NCBI GenBank assembly: GCA_030847615.1
Contig: JAUMIR010000005.1
Location: 209,978,645 to 210,042,644 of the forward strand
From: Gambelia wislizenii
Taxonomy: Eukaryota > Chordata > Lepidosauria > Squamata > Crotaphytidae
DNA: 64,000 bases
Reading direction: 5' to 3'
The stretch's first letter is position 1; each line of letters starts with the position of its first letter. Positions 44,471 through 55,739 of the stretch are shown here, one piece after another. Both the position numbers and the translations under genes were made by a program. The notes below the pieces were generated by a model. That model was not told the DNA's origin, ran no database searches, and saw only the letters and a list, made by a program, of their open reading frames with translations.

Positions 44471-45310
44471 GTGGTATGCCATATGATAGAATCATTGATA
44501 TTATTGATAATTGATGATAATCCTTACTTTAATCCTTACTTTAACCCTAACCTTTACCAAAATGGTTTTGAATGCATTTTCTTGACAAAATTCTCAATTG
44601 ATACACAAGCAGAACTGCACCTCACTGAAATGGCTGCACTGAATGGCCACTCTATAATGTCCTAGACCTGTCAGAGAGGACCTTTGGGAGGGATTGTGTC
44701 AATAGCCCTAGTCAGCTCTTTATTCCATCTATTGACCAGGGCTTCATTAGTGGTACCAACCATAAAGATCATTAATGGTACCAACTATAAAACCCTCTAA
44801 GGCTTTGTAGAATCCTGATCCATTGGCTTTCAAGGGCAGACCATCTTAATAGGTCCACAACCCCTGCAGTGAAAGATAGTAGCTGTGATACTAACTCTGA
44901 CCAGAAAATGATCTCAGTACTTCCAGAGGCTTCTTTCCTTTCTGGATAAGCCCTATTGGTATAACAGCTCCCTAACCCTGGCATTGACTGTGAAGTCTAG
45001 AGCTTTATGGAGAAGGTGTCTCATTTTGATAGGTGAATGGTTTTGATGACAGAGCTCTGAGCAAAGGTGAGAGGCCTCAGGCATTATGACAGTAGAATGC
45101 CTGATAGGAGAAGATTGTGGTAGTCAAGCCAGCCAATGAACAAAGAATGAAGCACCAAGGGGACTTGATTGAATATGGGGAATAAAGGAGAGAGAGCAAT
45201 CAAAGAAAAAGGAAAGGCTTTCCCCCCGTTTAATAGACTGAGAGCTACACTGAACTGGAGATAGAATTGGTCATACCTGGAGTAACCACATTGAAATCAG
45301 TGAGGCCTAT

Positions 45311-45616
45311 GGAGTTTATCAGACATCGGGAACCATGGGGAAAAAATGTCCCCGATCATGTCATAAGGATGGGATGAGAACACAAAGAGCAAAATTATCA
45401 GACACCCATGTCCTCACCCATTCCCAGGGCGTAGTGCTGACATGGACAAAGCTTCACTTTTTTATTTATGGGCTAAGCCATCAATAAAAAGTGACGTCTT
45501 ATTCACATCCATGCTATACCCTAGAATGGCTGAATGATGTTGTCATCTGATAATTTTGCCCTTTTGTGTTATTGTCACATACTTATGATGCATTTTTTTC
45601 ATACGTCTGATAAACC
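45311..45616. mobile_element. GGAGTTTATC-variant MITE
   Basis: The left end is GGAGTTTATCAGACATCGGG after TAT. The right end is ATACGTCTGATAAACC. The interior has another CAAAATTATCAGACACCC and TGATAATTTTGCC pair (about 45390 and 45547), making an inner inverted repeat within the outer one. The right duplication is unclear. Confidence 0.65.
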
Positions 45617-45619
45617 ACA

Positions 45620-46730
45620 GCTGCGGTGGTTGCTGTGATGGGTAGAGGATGGGAGCCTGATCAGCCAACCCCTTGGAACTGTTCTCAAAGTCATGGGGTC
45701 ATGATGCTAATGGTAGGGCCAGTCCAGAGCCATATGAAGTAAACAGGAGCAGAAATTGCCAATCCATGCTTTCATTTTGCCTTTTACAGCGATTCTAAAG
45801 AATTTTACCAGGAGTGGGTGAAGTGGAAGAGCTAGGATACTACGGAGTCTTTCAAATCTTGCTGAAAAAGCTAATTATTTCAGGTGGAAAGGTTTTCATA
45901 ACTGGCAGACTTCTTCAGCACATCCAGGAATTCCCAGAATTAATAGATTATAACAAGAAGAATGTTCTTCCAAATCATTCACTCTGGCCTACAAAATCTT
46001 ACTAGCCATTTCCAAGTCTGTTAGAAGTTATTTCAACATATACACTTCAATCTTCTAATTGTCAAATTGTATCCTCAGCTGCTTTGACTCTGGTAGAAAT
46101 ATGATCAACCAAGGTCACAGAGACTTTCAATGGTTATTAAAAACCACCCATACAACATGAAGAGCAGTGTAATATCTTCTTTTGTTTCTTCAGAATGCTT
46201 TTCCTTTGTCTTGGGTACCATCTGGACCAGTTCAGCAAGTGATACCTGAAGTATTAAAAAGAAGCACATTGTCAACTGTTCTCAGCTTGCCTGAAGGAGG
46301 TTAAGCAGTTATTGATATAAAGAACAAAGCAGATGGTGTTGGAATGTGCTGAACTTACACTGTCATCTTGGCCAGAACCTCATGATATGTTTTCATTTTG
46401 CACAGGGAGTGTTGCTTTTAGGCTGACAACACTGTTTGAGAGCCTTTCCCATAGTTTTTGAACCTTGCTGTTCTCTACAGTACAGTCACCCAAGCCATCT
46501 TATGAAGCAACATGAGACATTTGTGCCACCACATTCCTTGCATTCAGGGAGGTAAGTGGTGATGCACAGTATCATTAAGGTAGTGGGCTTTGCCTCAAAA
46601 GCATGAATTGGCTATATTAGTAGTAATCATCATAATCATTGATGTAATTATTTTTAATTTATTTTTAATGTTGTTATTTGTCATCAGGTTCTCATAAAAG
46701 TAAAACAGTGCTCAACCTGGGGAAAATGAA
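45620..46730. other. No feature recognised
   Basis: Apparently unique DNA. A 63-codon ORF at 45814-46005 shows no recognisable domain and is probably chance. Confidence 0.4.
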
Positions 46731-46734
46731 GCAG

Positions 46735-47135
46735 ATTATGCAGTAGGGGAAATACAGCATGAAATAGGTAAAGAGTTAGTACAGGAACACCAGGCTACTC
46801 TAAATGAATTCAAGCCTCTAGGGCCAGATGTACTATATCCAAGGGTGTTAAAATAACTGGCAGAAGTAATCTCAGAGCCACTGGTGATAATATTTGATAA
46901 TTCCTGGAGAACAGGAGAAGTCCCAGCAGACTGGAGGAGGACAAATGTCCCCATCTTCAAAGGGGGGAAGAGGACCCAAACTACTACCTCCCAGTTAGCC
47001 TGATATCAATACCAGGAAAGGTGCTAGAGCAGATAATTAAACAGACAGTCTGTGACCACATAGAAAGTAATGGTGTGATCACTAAAAGTCAACATGGGCT
47101 TCTCAAAAACAAGTCATGCCATATTGTTTTCTAGT
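46735..47135 (+). mobile_element. CR1 LINE fragment (upstream part of reverse transcriptase)
   Basis: The plus strand has the CR1 pre-palm text: PLGPDVLYPRVLK (frame with one stop), LVIIFDNSWRTGEVPADWRR, TNVPIFKGG, then KVLEQIIKQTVCDHIESN and GVITKSQHGLLKNKSC. It stops before the FSKAFD motif and lacks the 3' half, unusual for 5'-truncated LINEs, so the 3' part was probably deleted. Confidence 0.85.
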
Positions 47136-47139
47136 GAAT

Positions 47140-48678
47140 GTTCAGGCTTGATTGTCTTTTTAACAGTCCACGCACAAAACGGCACCACTTTTTTTGTCTT
47201 ATTGTACTTTATATATAATTTATTCTGCTAGACATAATATTATATTAATATAGAAAATATTATCATTTATAGGAATAAACAAACTTTCCTTGAGGATCTC
47301 TACCTATGATTTTCATTTTAATGAGATTTTAAAGTTGTTAGCAAGGGGTTAACAATTTCATCTAGGTCACACACCAAAGGATAGCACACAAAGAATGGAA
47401 GATATTATGGAAACATAAATGCCAGGACAGAAGAGACAAAGGAACATTATTGTATGTGGGTTGTATTAATTAGTTTTTGAGGGCTAGTGCTTGGGGGGTT
47501 TTTTTGGGTGGTGGGGCTGTTGGAAACTATAAATTGTATTGTTGAAGAGATTACGTGTTGTGGTCATTGCCTGAAGGCAGTGATGTGCTTCCAATATATT
47601 TCAATATATTTTGCTCTGTGGCTCTCATAATTAGGTTTGTTTGTGTTCCACGTTGTGAGTGGGGATTTCAATTATACACGGTCTCAGGATGCACAAACAT
47701 TTTGCTTCAGTTTTCATACAGTATTTACTGTTTTACGTATTCTCACAGTAGTCCTTTCCATTTAGTCCAGAGTAAAAGGAATGCATAGAAGCAGGTGGTT
47801 AGATTGGCACTTGTGGGCTCTGCCTAGAGTTGCAGGTACTCTTTAAAACCAAGGAACACAACCTACACAGTCTGCTTCATCTGAACTATAACCAAAAGTG
47901 CTTGTGGTTAAAGAAATTGACCCACACATTCTCTGTGCATCCCTTTGCACTTTTAGTTTAAAATCCCTGCTACTTTGACAAAGAAAAAAAAGAAGAAGAT
48001 AATTGAGCAAACTCCATTATATGACCTGTTATTTTCCCCCTTTTACTCAACACCCAGGTGGCCAACTACACAAAGGATGAGGGCTAATTTTCACAGTTGT
48101 GAAAGTATTAAAACTTAAACTTTTGATTTAGCTACGTTTTTGTCACTTCTAAATTTGAGTTACCTTTGTTTTTCGATGATCTTTGGCTGTCCCCCCCCCC
48201 CGTTTTGGGGAGAAAGGGTTGGTGCATTTTTGTGGGAGTTTGGATACGTTTTAGATTATTTTTTTGCTTAGTTTCTTAAAAATTGGGGTGGGGTCTGACT
48301 TCAGCTCCTAGAATTCTGACTGTGAGACAATAAATAGGTTCCTTACTGGGATGAAAGCAGAAAATGGTATAGGCCAGTCTCTCCAGCTATACAATTCTAT
48401 GATGTTTTGATTCCACATGGATCACTGACCAAAAAATCATGTGCACTTTGGCTCCATGTGCACACTTTGATACCACAAAAAGGCTAGGAGTTCAGATCAT
48501 GCTCACAAAGCCCACATTTGAATAGCTTATGGGTGTATAGCCTCTGTGCAGAGGCTGAAATAAGCACAAAAGGTGGGTAGGAGGAGCCTAATATCTGCCT
48601 CCATGTACTTAATCACTTTGGATTTTCATGAGAAAAGGAAGGAATTGTGATAAGCAGAGTTGTAATAAATATATCATG
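47140..48678. other. Mostly unique AT-rich DNA
   Basis: No gene recognised. Poly(C) runs occur at 48191-48200, and a short ACAATTCTATGATG near 48390 looks like CR1-tail text. Confidence 0.4.
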
Positions 48679-49218
48679 GCCTCAATACTGGTGATCCCTG
48701 CTTGCTCAAGGACAGCAACATTCGTCACATAGTCAGTCCAGTGTATATTTAGGATTGTGTGTAGACAGCGCTGATGAAAGCGCTCGAGGAGTCATAGGTG
48801 GTGGCGATAGGTGACCCATGTTTCAGATCCATAAAGGAGGATAGACAGTACAATGGCTCTATACACACTGATTTTTGTGCTTTGCATCAGGTGTTTATTG
48901 CTCCCTGAAACAACATCTCAGGCTCGGCCAAATTGATCACCAACAGTGGTCCACCCTGGCCTCACATTGGGAGGCATGGAGACGCACTATCCACAATGCT
49001 GCAGCCTTATTTGAGAACTCACGCTGAACAAGTCTTGAAGAGAAACGACAACGCAGAAAGAATCACAACCCAAAAACATCACCCAAGGAGACCTTATGCT
49101 GTGCTTTCTGCAACTGGACTTGTTTATCTTGGATTGGCCTTTTTAGTCATCAGTGCACTTGCAGAAAGCGCGGGATGAGTCCTTCATAAATCTTCGTTTG
49201 CGAAGAAAAGCTAGAGAG
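48679..49218. mobile_element. I/Ingi-like LINE with 5' inversion, second example
   Basis: The part 48679-48900 is minus-oriented and matches about 42925-43147 of the colinear copy. The part 48901-49218 is plus-oriented and begins at the equivalent of 43283. So the two meet head to head with about 135 bp missing at the junction, a twin-priming signature. The 3' end reads AAGCTAGAGAGAGG. TGTAATAAA lies just left (about 48660-48669) and right (about 49222-49230), a candidate target duplication. Confidence 0.85.
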
Positions 49219-49247
49219 AGGTGTAATAAACACTTTTCCTACTCACA

Positions 49248-49611
49248 GGACTTTATCAGACATGGAAAAAATCATGCCAAAATCATGTGATTTCGACAGA
49301 ATGGGTTATCATTATCAGATGATGTCATTCTGCTCCCATGGCCAGTGTGTCAATTGTCTGGAAATAAGGCGCCACTTTTAATTGATGGCTTAAGCCGTCA
49401 ATAGATCAGCTGTGCCAGTTTTTTGCTGGCATTGCTGGTGTGTAAAACCTTGGGCCATTTACATCTCATCACTGTAGAGTCAATGGCCGGAGGGGGACAA
49501 CACTTCCAGGTGAGATCGTGACATCCAGGTAAATGACATACTTTTTATAACCCTCCCTGGGTTACTTGGAAGTTTTAAAATGTGTTTTGGTGCTTTTTGT
49601 TACTTTAAATG

Positions 49612-49654
<43 letters not shown>

Positions 49655-49862
49655 GAATTTCCCATGTGATCCACTCTTGCGAGAATCTGTGGGATTTCAA
49701 ATGAGGAAGTGAACGGAGCTTCAGTCACTTCCTCTTTATTGCTGGGGAAGTCATTGATGGGGAGAGAAGGTAGTTGCAATGGGGAAATTCTTTTGCCGTC
49801 ATAGAAATGGGTTTTTCTATGCCAGCAAAAGAACGTTTCATGGGGCTGGTCTGATAAAGTCT
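49248..49862. mobile_element. GGACTTTATC-family MITE, ACA duplication
   Basis: The ends are GGACTTTATCAGACATGG and GGTCTGATAAAGTCT, flanked by ACA at 49245-49247 and 49863-49865. Features in order: ATTATCAGATGATG, TTAATTGATGGCTTAAGCCG, CAGGTGAGATCGTGACATCC, an (ATT)14 expansion at 49613-49654 where relatives have TTTATTTTT, CTTGCGAGAATCTGTGGG, GAAGTGAACGGAGCTTCAGT, and the right hairpin TTCTTTTGCCGTCATAGAAA / TTCTATGCCAGCAAAAGAAC. Confidence 0.88.
49613..49654 (+). repeat. (ATT)14 microsatellite
   Basis: Fourteen ATT units inside the GGACTTTATC element, at the place where its relatives have a T-rich stretch before GAATTTCC. Confidence 0.9.
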
Positions 49863-50544
49863 ACAGTTTCCATGTCACCAGCTAGGACTTCAGATAAATC
49901 AACTGGGGATGGGGGGAATGGCAGGGATATCTCTAACCCTTCCACCAACACCAAGTGTTTATGGCTATTTTTTATCTTTTTTTGTTCTTGTGTGCTATGA
50001 AGGAGAGATTCCCCAAGAGATCCTGTTATTAACAGCTTTGCAAACTCAAGGCCACAGTGTCCTTGACTGAATCAATCCACTTTGCTGAACATTATTGTGT
50101 TTTGCAATGAGTCAAGTCATCTCAGGATACTTCCAAAGTCACTCATCTTCTAGTGAGACTTCAGACTTGATCTGCTCTCTGACTCATTTGCTTTGTCTTT
50201 CTGGCTGTTCATGGTATCCATAGAGCTCTCCTCCAGTACAATATTTCAGATGAGTGATTTTTCTTCTTCTCAGCTTTCTTCAATGTTAAAGTTTCATATC
50301 CTACATGGATATCAAAATATTGTGGCATGGCTGATCCTGCCTTTGGTATTCAATGAAATACCTTTACACTTGAGGATCTTATCTAGTCCTTCCATGGCTG
50401 CCCTTCCAAATCTCAGTCTTCTTCTGATTTCTTGACTACAGTCTCCATTGAGAGTCTACTAATAATGATGTGACATCTAAAAATGTTTTAAATTCAAAAC
50501 ATTTACATACTTTAGGTAAACACCACTCTTAAGCAAAGATCTTG

Positions 50545-51405
50545 GGGATCGTTTACATGGGCAAATATTCCTCTAAATATACGGCTAAGATAGCTCATTG
50601 TTCCTATGGATCGCACCACAGCATCGCCTCATTCAGAAGGGGGGAAGGTAAAACACCCAAATATAGTGTGGCAAGGGATGTCGCTACTTTTGCCGGTATA
50701 TTTGCAATGTAGCGCATTATTGGCAGTGTAAACAACCATTCCATTAAGGGCTACAGCAGAGCTTCACTGTGATTGGTTGCTATGATGCAGGGGCAGGCTT
50801 AAAAGAGGGGAGTGAGGGAGGGAGAGTCAGTAGCTATTAGAGGAAACTGAAAAATCTTCTGTGCTATTTTGCAAGCCAGTTTGCAAACAAAAAGGATTCC
50901 CAACAATTTTCAGTCAGGGAGCATTCCTTCTCCTCCTCTCTGCTGTTTTGCAAGTACGTATGTAAAGCTCCATTCATCAGCTGTGATCCTGTGCTTGGGG
51001 GAGGGAGAGAAACCATTTCACTGTGGGCTGCAGCAGAGCTGCACTGCTATTTTGACAGTCTGTTTATTTGGCTAGAAAATGCTGTTAAGAAAGGAGAAAA
51101 AACCTTCCATTTGATTTGTGGGCAGGGAGCTGGAGGGTGGGGAAGAGGCAAAGAGTGACTGCCTCTAAGCTGTTAAACACACGGAGTTGGGGCATGGCAG
51201 ACATTCCTATGGCATTCCTTTGTCTCCTCTCCAATGCTTGGCCATGCCCCCAACACATTTGGCAGTGTGAATCTCAAAGCGGAAAAAATCAAAGAGCCAC
51301 AAAATATAGCTGTGTAAACATATACAGTGTAAACTACCCACCACTGATGCAAGAAAGCGCTAAAGCGCAACTTAACGCAATAAAACCTGCTGTGTAAACG
51401 AGCCC
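50545..51405. mobile_element. CGTTTACAC-terminus MITE
   Basis: The left end reads GGGATCGTTTACATGGGC. The right end reads CTGCTGTGTAAACGAGCCC, its imperfect inverted complement. Flanks read TTG on each side if the element is 50545-51405, or CTTGG if its edges are one base further in. A second pair GGCAGTGTAAACAACCATT near 50730 suggests two similar units or a nested copy. No transposase is seen. Confidence 0.6.
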
Positions 51406-51409
51406 TTGG

Positions 51410-52241
51410 ACAAAACATGTATAAACAGATTTAAAAAGTGGGTACGTATAAATTTCTCTGCACCCAGCTTTCTTGTAGATAAAGAAGTTAAAAGTAATTC
51501 CCTCACCCCACAGAAGGCTTGCAATGCAATCTTTTCCATGTCCAGTTTCAGAGCAGACCCACTGACTTCAACAGAACTTACTTCCAGGTAAAGGTATATG
51601 GAATCACAACTTTAAACATCCTCCAGCTAAGTCATCTTGAAAAATCTATAAATCAAATAAAATCTTGTATTGGTGGATCTGGTCCATTGCATATAATTTG
51701 TAACAACTTTTTTGGAGGGTGCTCACTGCTATAGATTCTTTTTTAAAAAAACAGAAATGTTGCTGTTCAACACCACCACCCCCAATTACATTCTTTAAAT
51801 AGATGTTGGCATGCTATTAATGCAAAAGCCTGTTTTTCAAAAAGATTCCTTTTAATAGGTGAGGCAAACAAATCCCCCAGGTGGGGCTCTCCACCAGTGG
51901 CCCCATCCTGTCTATACCTTGAGTTAAAGGCAGCAAAAATACCGTGCTATATTATTATTTGATTTGATGTAATTAATGAGGTGTGGAGCTATATTAGTTT
52001 TTCCACTCTTACTTTTACATTAATGAGAAATGCTACTGCCAATAATGGTTTAATTACCTCTTTGTGTGAGAAAATAGAAAAAAAATCCCCTAATAAACTT
52101 CATGCTTCTTTTCCCACATTAAAAGTCTGCATGAGTCACAGGCGTACTTGGTGAAAAAAATCTATGCAGTACTCCCTGTTACAAATTAAATCCTAATAAT
52201 ACACCTCATATCTTGTAGATGCTTGGCTAGATATATAGTGC

Positions 52242-52272
<31 letters not shown>

Positions 52273-53505
52273 GCAGTTACTATCCATCTCACAACCCTAT
52301 CTCAAAAATGAGAAATTAAAAAAACAAAAATACAGGGAACAGCAGGAAAATTAGTAAGACTCTGAACATTCTCCATAAAAGACATGCAACAGTAGTAATA
52401 GTGGCAGTAGAATTAACAGTAGTACAGTAATGGTAGTACAGGAGTTCCTGCAGTGGATTACGCCCCCACAAAAAACAGAACATTATTTTGGTCTACAATT
52501 CCTATAATTCCCTAGCCAACAAAAGCAGTGGCTATACTGGCTGGGGGACTCTGAGAGCTCCCAAAGCTTTTCCTAAGCACCTGTTGAATATTAAACTCTT
52601 TCAAATGGATAAAATAATAAAATCTACAACATAATTGTGCCAATGAGTACAAATCATCATAGACCAAAGGTTCGGTCAGTTTATTTCATTTCCTCCTGTT
52701 GCATTTCTTTTTAAACAAGTACTTTTGAACATATTAGCATTTCATTTTTCTCTTTTGTGAAGAATGACAGACAGGGTTCCTGCGTTGTTGATTTGGCTAA
52801 CACACAAATATGTGACATTCTCTGCCTGATGTTTCCTTTTCTGGGTTTCTATTAATGGGTAGAAAATACAGATTGCTGTATTTGGCTAATTGGCAAATTT
52901 AAATCAAGCTGTTCTAATAAGAAGTTGAATGTAATCTTCATCCCTGCCCCACCCCCGTGCAAAACATTAGAATGTAGTTGTATAAAAGAATAGACCTTTG
53001 ACTAAAACATACAGGTAGACCAAGACCAATGTATGTCCTGTTCGTAACATGCAAATACAGTAATAGCTTTTGTGGGTGGAAGGTTATGTTTGATTCAAAA
53101 TTTTGCAGGGAAGTTGCATATATTTGTCATTTCTCCTATTTTTAGGAGTTTTTTTTATTTAATACATTTTCTGTCAACTCCCTCTTTTACTTTTGTAACT
53201 CATAGCCTTTTCTCTCTTTGTCACCATCACTCTTTGAACACTTCCCTTTGTTAAACTTCTTTTCTTTTCTTTTCTCCACCCCATAATGCACTTCCTTCCC
53301 TGTGGACCCCATCTCACTGGCATTCTTATTCCCCTATTTATTTTCTGTTTTCCTATACATAGGTTTCTCTTCAAGCACCTGCCTCATTTTTCTCCTCACT
53401 TTGCACCCCATAGTATGCTTTCATCTCTGTAAGTTGTCATGGAACTCAGACTCTTTGGCAGCCAAGTCCTTTTCTCCTTCTACTGACCCCCACCCCAACA
53501 TGTCC
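51410..53505. other. Repeat-poor stretch, candidate conserved non-coding DNA
   Basis: Apparently unique. Two parts (about 51940-52200 and 52770-52940) are rich in TAATTA-type and other homeodomain-like sites (GGTTTAATTACC, GGCTAATTGGC) without repeats or ORFs. An (ATT)n repeat lies at 52242-52271. I see no exon. Confidence 0.4.
52242..52271 (+). repeat. (ATT)n microsatellite
   Basis: Ten ATT units in otherwise unique sequence. Confidence 0.85.
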
Positions 53506-53512
53506 CTTCCAC

Positions 53513-53700
53513 ACTACACAATTATAGCACTTTGATTGCACTTAAATTGCTGTGGTTCCATCCTATGCAGTTCTGGAATTTGCAGTTTAGAGAGGGGGAT
53601 TTAGCTCCAGTGCCTCACCAAACAATGAACCCCCGGATTCCATAGGATACAGCCCTGGCAGGTAAAATGGAATCATAGTGCTATAGTTGTATACCCATGT
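53513..53700. mobile_element. hAT-like MITE, right end eroded
   Basis: Begins CCCTTCCACACTACACAATT, then ATAGCACTTTGATTGCACTT and CCGGATTCCATAGGATACAG, ending GTGCTATAGTTGTATACCC. It is similar to 13717-13872 and 1874-2096. The right terminus has lost its inverted match. Confidence 0.55.
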
Positions 53701-53797
53701 CTCTGTACACTAGGGATTGGAATCACATGGTCCATGGGCCATCCATGGGCCCCAAAGGCATTTTTGCAGCCCCAGGTCACTGACAAGCACCCCAATA

Positions 53798-53835
53798 TTT
53801 TATTTAATTTTATTTATTTATTTATTTATTTATTG
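53798..53835 (+). repeat. (TTTA)n simple repeat
   Basis: Tetranucleotide TTTA/ATTT units followed by TTGCCAG. Confidence 0.75.
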
Positions 53836-54142
53836 CCAGAAACTGGAATGCAACCCACAGTGGCCCTAAGAGTGGTGGGAAATTTTCCCCAGACCTTCTG
53901 GTGTTTTCCTGCATTCTACACTCTCAATTCTCAGTTCCTCTTTCCTTGTCTGTAAGTCTTATTTCACCAACACTTTTTTCTCCTTGTACCAGAAAGCAAG
54001 TTCACCCCACTCCACTCCACATCTGTGGGAATCATTCTTTTTGTTCTTGCTTACCCCTCTTATCTTTCTTCACCTCCATTTCCCAGTTCCTCACTCCCCA
54101 GATTTCAGTTTCATTCTCTTGTTCATGCCTGAAGGAAGACTC

Positions 54143-55035
54143 ATAAGAAGCTGCCTTAACAGCTCAAGTCAGACCATCATCCGCTGGATTGCCAGGTCAT
54201 GACTATCCCAGACCTTGAGATTTCAGGGCCAAAGCCTGAGACATAGGGATGATGATTCGTAATATCACAATGGATGGTCCTGGTGGCATTACAAGGATAA
54301 TGTCATATAGGGAAACTCAAAGTGGTGCAATTAAGCATCATCCATAGTTGCACAGTCTGCCATTGAAATAAAAAACACAAATTCTAACAAAAGAGGAAAG
54401 TGTACACACACACACGCATGCACTCACACACTTTTCAAGGCAGCACTTTCTTGCTGGAAAAGAGGGCCCAGACCCCATGATCTGGCAACCCTATGGGGAT
54501 CCCTCTATTTCTGTACTATCCCTAAAATTTAAAACAAGGTTGGGTGACTACCTAGGATTTGAGGGCAGAACATACCTTTCACTAGACCTCAGAAGGCTTC
54601 AACTTCTGTGCCCTTTTGCCCCCCCCCCAAAAAAATATTTTAACATTTTTAAAGAAGCTTTTATTCAAAATGCCCTCCTGCACCTTCTGGGGGCACCGGG
54701 GACTCTACTTTAGACTCAAGATTGACTTATTTTTCCAAAACAGGAAGTGAACTGGAAGTCACTTCTGGTTTTTAAGAAAGGCCTCCCCTGGGCTTAAAAC
54801 ATTTGGTATGGGAAGGGACATGACAGAAATATCTCCCATGACTGAGAGGGTATGGGAATAAGTTGAGTAAAAAAAAATGTCTTCAGAGCCTGAGGGTGGG
54901 GGACACATGTAACTTGTGGATGACACATTCCTCATCTGTGCTGTAAGGTGTATAATGGCTGGCTGTTGCTGTACACTAAATCTGTGACATTCTCCATCCA
55001 AAGCATGCATTCTGCCACTGAGCTATGACTCTTCT
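54143..55035 (-). mobile_element. tRNA-headed SINE, split by ~650 bp
   Basis: Reverse-complemented, the right part 54955-55035 begins AGTCATAGCTCAGTGGCAGA, a tRNA-like head with an A box. The left part 54143-54245 contains CTGACTTGAGCTGTTAAGGC and AGCTTCTTATGAG, the usual 3' end of the lizard SINE whose consensus ends near GGCAGCTTCCT. The two parts normally lie ~150 bp apart, so about 650 bp of other DNA separates them; I cannot identify it. Confidence 0.5.
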
Positions 55036-55205
55036 CTTTAGTTGCAGGTGAGCTATGCAACATGGATGGCTGACTGGCTACAGCAGGCTAGAAAAACTCA
55101 TTTCTATTCCACCACATACCTCGGAATCCACAAAAGGAACTATGTGTGTTGGTGGGCATAGTGATCCAAGGCATCTGCCACCCCAGCTCTATTTTGATGG
55201 CTTTG

Positions 55206-55225
55206 GTGACTTTTTCCAAAGTTGC

Positions 55226-55257
<32 letters not shown>

Positions 55258-55360
55258 GAAAAAGAAAAAGAAAAAAAGAAAGGAAGGAAGGAAGGAAGGA
55301 AGGAAAGAAGGAAGGAAGGAAGGAAAGGGAAAGGGAAAGGGAAAGGGAAAGGGAAAAAAA
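55206..55360 (+). repeat. ~150-bp polypurine tract, (AAAAG)n/(GGAA)n/(AAAGGG)n
   Basis: The tract runs from an A11 run through AAAAG, AAAAAG, GGAA and AAAGGG blocks with no pyrimidine. Purine mirror repeats of this kind can form triplex DNA (known chemistry, not shown here). Long K/R/E/G ORFs here are low-complexity artefacts. Confidence 0.92.
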
Positions 55361-55403
55361 TGACTGCAATTTAAGAGCAATTAGAATTGCATCAAGAGAC
55401 TAT

Positions 55404-55735
55404 GGGCTTGTCTACACTGGCCACAATACATGGGCTTTCCACTGGCATATTCTGGCCTTGGATCAGGCCCATTGCCCCCTCCCTGTTGCCTAAACAAAAT
55501 GGGAGGAAGTCTGCATGGACACACCAGACTGTATCTGCAGCCACTTCTGCTGCTGTCCACATCACTCCCTCTGAATCCAGGAAGGAGGCCTGCAGCATGT
55601 GATCAAGGCTAGTTACATGCAGGGGGCCTTGATCATATGCTCTGGGCCTCCTTCCTGGATTCAGAGAGTGCAACGTGGGTGGCAGTGGAGGCAGCTGCAG
55701 ATACGGGCCAGTGTGTTGGTATGGAATCCTGTGTT
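55404..55735. mobile_element. CTTGTCTACAC-family MITE, copy 2
   Basis: Starts GGGCTTGTCTACACTGGCC. The expected right end is diverged (GGGCCAGTGTGTTGG). A strong internal inverted repeat pairs ACTCCCTCTGAATCCAGGAA with TTCCTGGATTCAGAGAGTG (about 55563 and 55652). CATGTGATCAAGGCTAGTTA recurs in copy 1 at 21437. Confidence 0.6.
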
Positions 55736-55739
55736 TCCA

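Noticed and set aside
55055..55369. Lysine-, arginine- and phenylalanine-rich ORFs in several frames
   Set aside because: All arise from the polypurine tract at 55206-55360.
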